Shown here: one piece after another, positions 59,075-64,000 of the stretch
Position numbering within the stretch: the stretch's first letter is position 1
Layout: each line of letters starts with the position of its first letter
Assembly: GCF_000972845.2 (NCBI RefSeq)
Contig: NC_040018.1
Span: 6,480,103-6,544,102, forward strand
DNA length: 64,000 nucleotides
Direction: 5' to 3'
From: Larimichthys crocea
Lineage: Eukaryota > Chordata > Actinopteri > Sciaenidae
The notes under the pieces: model-generated
The model's database searches: none
Seen by the model: the letters and a program-made list of their open reading frames with translations, nothing else
What the model was told of the DNA's origin: nothing
Program-made: the position numbers and the translations under genes

Positions 59075-59985
59075 ATCTGTATTGTATTTAACGTAACTCT
59101 GCCAGGCTTCTTCGTCAACTTCATTTCTGCCTTAAACACCGTTCAACATCACCAGATGATCGGAAACCACCAGCACAACATCCTCCATTCACTGGGTACA
59201 CCAGTGCCCTCAGACCACAGAACGTACAGTAAGAGTAGGAACTGTAATATCCTAACACTGGAGGTTGCATCCTAAGCCCCTTTCTGTTTACCCTCTACTC
59301 CAATGACTCTTTCGGCCACTCAATACTCTGCCGACACTCAATGACGATAACTCTGTTTGAAGTTATCAAGACTTTATCTCCCACATCACACAATGGTCCA
59401 CAAACAATCATCTGGAACTGAGCGTTAAGAGAACAAAACTGATCTTCAAACACTCGTAGCACAGCTCACAGCCCTGTATGCATCAATAATGAAACCGTTG
59501 AGATTGTGGAGTGCTACAGTCACTGCCAACAACTATTTATCTGATTCTTCAACATGCCAACTGCCTCAAATAAGAAGAAACTCAAACATCACATACCGCG
59601 CCTCTATAATCATCGGTCTCCCCAGTCCCAACCTCTCAGACCTCAACAGTACAGAGCATACAGTATAACACACGACCCCAGCCACCCCCTCAACTCATCC
59701 TTCATACTGCTGCCATCTGGTCATAGATTCAGGTCCCTGGCCCGTAAACAAGCGCACCATGGCAGGAGTTTTGCCCCTTCTGTCATAGCATCTCTTAACC
59801 AAACACCCAGTCATTTGCTGAGAGCTATATGGATGGGATATGGGTAGAAAAATGTGCAGAATTAATATTTATCTTTGTGGTTGTGTTCTGGCGTTTAATG
59901 TATTTTATGCATGTGAGGCTTTGTGCAGACTGTGGCAACACATTTCTATGTGAGGACAATAAAGCATCTATCAATCTATCTATTT
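59075..59985 (+). pseudogene. Decayed Rex1/CR1-like LINE reverse-transcriptase fragment
   Basis: Broken forward frames show reverse-transcriptase landmarks in order: FFVNFISALNTVQHHQM, then LSPFLFTLYSNDS. A C-terminal part follows with HPLNSSFILLPSGHRFRSLA and FAPSVIASLNQ, like the end of fish Rex1/CR1 elements. The tail GAGGACAATAAAGCATCTAT followed by ATCTATCTA repeats is a typical 3' end. Several stops and frameshifts make it inactive. Confidence 0.7.
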
Positions 59986-60739
59986 CTAAAGCATCACGGA
60001 CCCAAAATTATATTCCATTCAATGCATCTCATATATTACGAACAAATTAGACCGCGTGCCCTGCAGCTCACGGCACAAAGCGAACACACCAGGTGTTTGA
60101 TGTCTGAACAGCTTGCTCTCCGTCATATCCGGGCTTTCACTTAAAATTCAACTCATGTGGTTGTTTTTATGTGTTGTGTGTGTGTGTGTGTGTGTGCGTA
60201 CGAGCGTGTGTGTGAGTTGTGGGTGAGTAGCTTTGCTCAGTATTCATGCTTTGTTATGCGATGCAGAGCGTTGCCATAGAAGGGAGCACAATTCATTTGA
60301 GCTCATTATGTAGCCGAGGTGAGCTGGCTGTGAAGCTGCCATTAGCAGAGTCTCAGACGGAGGTAATGAGAAGACCGGACGAGTGGGGTTGACAGACAAA
60401 AGGCTTACCTTGGGTCCAAACTGATACGTGCAGTGTAGATTTAAAGACGTATAAATCCAAAGAAATTCTGACGTCTGGTCCCTAAAGCAAGAAAAAAAAG
60501 CTGAACTCTCACTGAAACACTGTGCATTTCTTTTTTATTATACCTCATTAACTGGTGAAGCATCAACCACCAAAGGTGAAAGGTACTCAAGTATTTCTGT
60601 CTGTTGTAATACTTCCAAGCTCTGGTATAAGTTGAGTTATCTTGGTTTTAAATGACATGTACAGTATATTATTGTTTAAGCAACAGAATCAAGATACATC
60701 AGGGAATAAGTAAACTATAAAAAGTCTGAATTATTGATA
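59986..60739. other. Gene-free stretch
   Basis: TG microsatellite at about 60174-60196. No exon recognised. Confidence 0.45.
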
Positions 60740-60749
60740 AAGATTATTA

Positions 60750-61225
60750 CATTACATTACATTACATTACATTGCATTTAGCAGACGCTTTTAGCCAAAG
60801 CGACTTACAGAGGAGGACATAAGCTGAGAAAGGTGTAAAGGAGCACAGAGTAGTTGTTAGTTTTGTTAGTTTTGTTAGGCAGGGAAGCATTCTCGAAACG
60901 ACCACAGAGAAGAGTTTAGAGTGACCTCGCTTTGCGAGAGGCGAGGGTACAACTAGACGGTTTGTATGAGCGGAGCGTAACGCCCTGGTCGGGACGTGAG
61001 CCTTTAGTAAGACGCTGAGATAGGCAGGGGCAGATCCTGAGGTGGTTTTGTAGGCTAGCGTCAGAGCTTTGTGTTTAATTCTGGCAGCTACAGGCAGCCA
61101 GTGCAGGTCGCTGAAGAGTGGGGTGACATGTGACCTTTTAGGTTGATTGAAAACCAGTCGCGCTGCGGCATTCTGGACCATTTGCAAAGGTTTGATCGCG
61201 CAAGCAGGTAGGCCAGCCAAGAGCG
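60750..61225 (-). mobile_element. 5'-truncated L2-like LINE with 10-bp target duplication
   Basis: The minus strand encodes the reverse-transcriptase C-terminus: IKPLQMVQNAAARLVFNQPK, then PLFSDLHWLPVAARIKHKAL and APAYLSVLLKAHVPTRALRS. The 3' end is the fish-typical GCATTTAGCAGACGCTTTTA (plus) followed by an (ATTAC)n tail. Identical 10-bp flanks AAGATTATTA at 60740-60749 and 61226-61235 mark target-site duplication. The element is dead on arrival by 5' truncation. Confidence 0.85.
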
Positions 61226-61235
61226 AAGATTATTA

Positions 61236-64000
61236 ACGATTATCAACCTAACCTAAATGTTCTTATAGTTATGAAAAATGAAGCTGGACTGAGTAAACAA
61301 AGCAAAGCCAAAGGCTGTGTTGCTGTGCTCTGTATCGTCGTCTTCGATTTCTCCAGAATCAGATACACTCCACTTTTAAGTAACATTTTTTTTTAATGCA
61401 CTTTCTTCTCTTTTATGGTGGAACCCCACCAGGCACGACTCCGTCACTTTGTTACATTTTCCACACCAGGGGGGGTTTTCAGAAGCGAGGCGTTGTGCCC
61501 GCCAGACTTTGTTCGCTCAGATTTCTCCTTGGTCTATCTGCTTCTAAAAATGCTTCTGCATTTGCAGATATGCTACGTTATTGTTTCCCTTTAGGCTGTT
61601 CTTACAATCCGAAGTTTGCACCGGGTGTTTTATTTAAAAAAATGACTGGAGTCTCTATACGTTTCTGTGCCTAGCTTCAGGCCAATAATTTCTTCAAGAT
61701 CTCCTTCAGACATGCTTTATGACATGTGAAAATGCTATACTATGAATAATAACAATGTAATTATATATTTATATATTTAACTATACGAACAAATGAATGT
61801 ACGCTTGTGTAAGTTGTATATTGGCTTCCACAGCAAAAACAATTTTCCTTGGGTGGATGCATGTAAAAATTGTTTTCCAGTGTGAAAGTCTGCACACACA
61901 TAATTCTGCATAGTGAGGCTCAAACATCCGAGTGAAGCACAGAGAAGAAAAACACATTTCTGAGTGGAAAAGATCAGAACATTTATCTCCATCATTTCCA
62001 CAACAGCAGCGGTGGATTTTTCGGACATTTTCAGGGATCTAATAAACATCTGGATCCGGAGTCACGAGTACATGGGGGCTTCTTTCTAAATCACGCTGGG
62101 ATAAATCTGACACAGTTTGTACCTCCACAGGGGTTAAGAAACAAGACCAGAATGCAGCGATACTGTGTGACCTCTCCGGTGACATTTTTCCACGTGGATG
62201 AGAGTCTCCTTTTCACAATCTCAGTGTACAGCTGTGCTCAGGTTGACTACAAGAGATCACACTCGGTTTATCTAATGATGTGGAAGCAGCAGAGTCAGAT
62301 TGAGGGAAATAAATTAAAAAATAACACTTGACTTCATTAAATAAATCCTGGAATTAGTGCACCCCACAGACGGGTGATAAGAAGCCGTGTCAACGATGCC
62401 TGGAGTGAAGATTTTCTCTAATTTCACAGCAGGTGTTTGACAGCTAATTGGAAACACCTGCTTTGATATTCCAGACAAGTGCAAGTGCAACAATGACTCC
62501 TCTGCCATGCCTGATTTATAGTTGATTTAATCTTTAATGAAGGACTCCGCTGCAAGAATCGCCGGTTTTGTGTTTGTGCGCTTATCTGTAAAGATCAATT
62601 TAGATGCCTGAGAGTCTTGATGACCGGCCCAGTCGATAGTTTGCTGGTCCAGGAGCTAAGACTCAGCAGCTTTAGATGCTCCTGTCAGTTCTGATCAGTC
62701 CGATGGAGCAGAACGCAGGCGAACAGGGCAGCAACATGCCACAAGGGTTACTGCAGTATCAGGAAAACCAATATCTGTCTTTGCTAAGTCTCAGCCTGAG
62801 CATATATTTCTGCTCTCCTGGGAAACCCTTTTAACTCGACTTTGGGTTATATTCACGTAATATCAGCTCAGGTTGTGCTCTGCTATGGGTTCAAAAAGCT
62901 ATATGATAGTCTTTAACAAGTCTAAGCCTGTCTGTTCTACCATTTTTCCTTGACCTTGATGGAAAACATTATTAGGTCAAGGAATGATGTGAAGAATTCA
63001 TAAGGACTCAGCCGTGGATATTGGCCTGCACTTGAATGTAATTTGACATGCGTGTTGGTCTGCTGCAGTGAAACTACACTGTTCTAAAGCTGGACCACAT
63101 TAAGTCGTGTCGTTTCAGACTATACACACCTGGACCTGTGCAAAAGATGGCAAATGCTTAATATCCAACAGTAACTACCTGATGATTTCTTGTTGGTTGT
63201 GTCGTATTGATGGTTTGTTTTCATGGTTGAACTTTTGTTGCAAGGGATGACAGTGGGATATTACCTCCTTTGCATTCATCAAAGATAGTCCAGTGTACCG
63301 TATGCTAAAGGGGACATGTGCGACTGCAACGTTAGACTCCACAGATATGTTAGCAGCTCTGTCTCATAAGCGGCCAAGTAAATGTTATATATATTTCCTA
63401 ATCACAAATTCACCAGGGAGAAGTGTTGGAGTCAGTGTTTCTTCCAACCCTCTTTCTGTCTCCCCTCGTGCCTTAAATTGGAAGACTATTAAATATAATA
63501 CATCCATGATTTTGTAAGATAAGACAGCTCTAATATGTAAGATAGCACCTCTGATGGAGCCGGGGTACCAGTTCCCCTTGCTTCCAGTCTTTGTGAGCTA
63601 ATACTCGCAGCTGCTATGAAACTGATCTTTTCCCCAAACTCCTCATAATAAATCATGTTTCCCAAAATAATGGTCGTAAGTATTGACTCTAACTTCAGGG
63701 AAGCAGAGTTAGTTATATAAAAGATATATTTGTTTCCAAAACGTGGGTCCAAATCATCTTCATGAAGAAAAAATATAAAAACTATTCACATCTTGCTGAG
63801 TTTCTCCATTTGTTCCATCGACTCAGTGGCAGTGTTTAACAGTGTTTATACAATCTGGGATGTTCTTCTATTCTGGCAAAGTGAAGCAGCACTCAGATGC
63901 TCCATGTGCTGTGCAGAGTTTGAGGCGATCTGTCTTTGTTACCATTATTTCACATGGTAACATGTTGGCAGTGAGCCAGCCTATCGCAGAGCCTCTGGAG
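61236..64000. other. Gene-free stretch to window end
   Basis: No host exon recognised. A possible THAP-like zinc-finger remnant lies at about 61564-61674. A palindromic sequence shared with 47.8 kb lies at 62943-62984. Other open frames are short and lack motifs. Confidence 0.4.
62943..62984. repeat. Imperfect palindrome P, copy 2
   Basis: TTTTTCCTTGACCTTGATGG followed by AAAACATTATTAGGTCAAGG. It matches the reverse complement of the sequence at 47798-47844 with few differences, and includes TGACCTTGA, an exact SF-1/ERR-type half-site. Confidence 0.55.

Noticed and set aside
60762..61220. 152-aa minus-strand frame as a host gene
   Set aside because: It is the C-terminal reverse-transcriptase part of an L2-like LINE, with a 3' tail repeat and target duplications.

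Overview
The window looks like vertebrate nuclear DNA from a ray-finned fish, most likely a spiny-rayed (percomorph) teleost. Genes have many short exons with GT-AG introns. Teleost-type families are present: a FISNA-NACHT-LRR-B30.2 NLR and a six-cysteine astacin. The spacer DNA is full of repeats typical of fish genomes: hAT elements, MITEs, tRNA-derived SINEs, Rex1/CR1- and L2-like LINE tails, and CA/TA microsatellites. I could not assign a species.

Five protein-coding genes could be assembled exon by exon with consistent splice phases. (1) 5898-9654, minus: a secreted protein of about 368 aa with a signal peptide and three C-type lectin-like domains. (2) 10958-14293, minus: foxr1, a forkhead transcription factor of about 297 aa in seven exons. 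(3) 17568-22073, minus: atp6v0d1, V-ATPase subunit d1, about 350 aa in eight exons; an E-box/M-box palindrome lies about 100 bp upstream of its ATG. (4) 24735-31459, plus: an intact NLR of about 1153 aa whose N-terminus carries three related exon-encoded repeats. (5) 42534-45145, plus: a six-cysteine astacin metalloprotease of about 256 aa (hatching-enzyme/nephrosin group) whose stop codon is split by the last intron.

Layout: 1-5.9 kb is mostly unrecognised non-coding DNA with one hAT-type MITE. 5.9-22.2 kb holds three minus-strand genes head to tail. 22.2-24.7 kb is a repeat-rich promoter interval between the divergent atp6v0d1 and NLR genes, including a 240-250 bp inverted repeat around a possible NLR 5' exon. 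31.5-42.4 kb is gene-poor, with a three-level nested transposon insertion (38.7-40.1 kb) and an interleaved fold-back sequence (36.5 kb). From 46 to 64 kb I found no host gene, only LINE fragments, MITEs and an unclassified dispersed repeat with six copies, all in the same orientation.

The genes do not form a single pathway. The lectin and NLR are innate-immunity type families, the astacin is a secreted protease, and foxr1 and atp6v0d1 are regulatory and housekeeping genes. I found no convincing undescribed biological system. The most unusual observations are the NLR N-terminal repeat exons, its inverted-repeat-flanked 5' region, the lectin with eroded calcium sites, and the nested and fold-back repeats. 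Exon boundaries were read by eye from frame continuity and GT/AG signals, and no transcript or database evidence was available.
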